Shown here one piece after another: positions 64,000 to 64,000 of a stretch of DNA of 64,000 bases. The DNA is from Rhipicephalus microplus. Its lineage: Eukaryota > Arthropoda > Arachnida > Ixodida > Ixodidae. The notes beneath the pieces were generated by a model that was not told where the DNA came from, searched no databases, and saw only the letters and a program-made list of their open reading frames with translations. Made by a program: the position numbers and the translations under genes. The stretch's first letter is position 1. Every line of letters starts with the position of its first letter. The stretch covers positions 39,670,771 to 39,734,770 of the forward strand of contig NC_134705.1 of NCBI RefSeq assembly GCF_043290135.1, read 5' to 3'.

Positions 64000-64000
64000 G

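Larger units (their letters stand above)
59337..64000 (-). mobile_element. LINE E: I-like retrotransposon, 3' 4.7 kb
   Basis: Minus strand, entering from beyond 64000. The order is ORF1 (from its third zinc knuckle), ORF2 with EEP, RT and RNase H, then a 3' UTR with AATAAAG at 59362-59356 and a tail ATCAATGAATCAATCA. Homologous to LINE D along its length. A small number of lesions are visible (TGA in ORF1; frame breaks near 61010 and 60460 and stops in ORF2), so it is fairly young but dead. Confidence 0.88.

Overview
The window is repeat-dominated chromosomal DNA from an ixodid (hard) tick, most likely a metastriate species. The main evidence is at least ten copies of a tRNA-derived SINE with the structure of Ruka, the SINE first described in Rhipicephalus: box A/box B head, a conserved body ending GTTAAACCCCACATATCA, and an (ATCA)n tail. 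Several LINE families are also present, together with long GATA/ACAG, AT, GT and ACT microsatellites. There are no bacterial-type operons, and no convincing complete host gene was found. Family and clade names come from recognising motifs and domain order, not from a search.

Layout. 1-2897: decayed I/R1-like LINE (+). 4861-5910: 3' end of a CR1/L2-like LINE (-) with a tetranucleotide tail. 7630-13070: complete but dead Tx1/L1-like LINE A (+) in a 15-bp target-site duplication (TSD), with a 634-bp piece of another LINE (H) inside it. 13086-17863: no recognised gene. 17864-30402: gag and protease of a Ty3/gypsy element, split by I-like LINE F (18215-28642). LINE F is itself split by CR1/L2-like LINE G (22365-27153, -) and by one Ruka. 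30403-36050: intergenic, with a Ruka, a 550-bp microsatellite and other small repeats. 36389-40830: Tx1-like LINE B (-), carrying a 482-bp TA-flanked MITE and a 34-bp Ruka stub. 41085-41354: Penelope-like 3' fragment with a hammerhead-like motif, then (AT)n. 41355-48616: Tx1-like LINE C (-), split by intact I-like LINE D (42083-47846, +). 48617-59336: intergenic with seven Ruka copies, a foldback element and an RTE-clade remnant. 59337-64000: 3' 4.7 kb of I-like LINE E (-), running off the window.

How the parts relate. Transposition history can be read directly, because removing an insertion plus one TSD restores the host reading frame (H and the MITE in Tx1-like LINEs, F in gypsy gag). All three Tx1-like copies are dead. 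LINE D has two open ORFs (607 and 1203 aa) and a 13-bp TSD, so it is young and possibly active. LINE F has several stops and has lost a catalytic RNase H residue. LINE E has few lesions.

The most unusual object is LINE G. It starts with tandem ~352-bp 5' promoter monomers, each with a TATA box 31 nt upstream of an arthropod-type TCAGT initiator, and the integrated copy begins exactly at that initiator. ORF1 carries a 2A ribosome-skipping motif after a hydrophobic leader. ORF1 and ORF2 are in one frame, separated by UGA-CUA, with no AUG for ORF2. Together these suggest promoter monomers, 2A skipping and stop-codon readthrough in a single tick retrotransposon.
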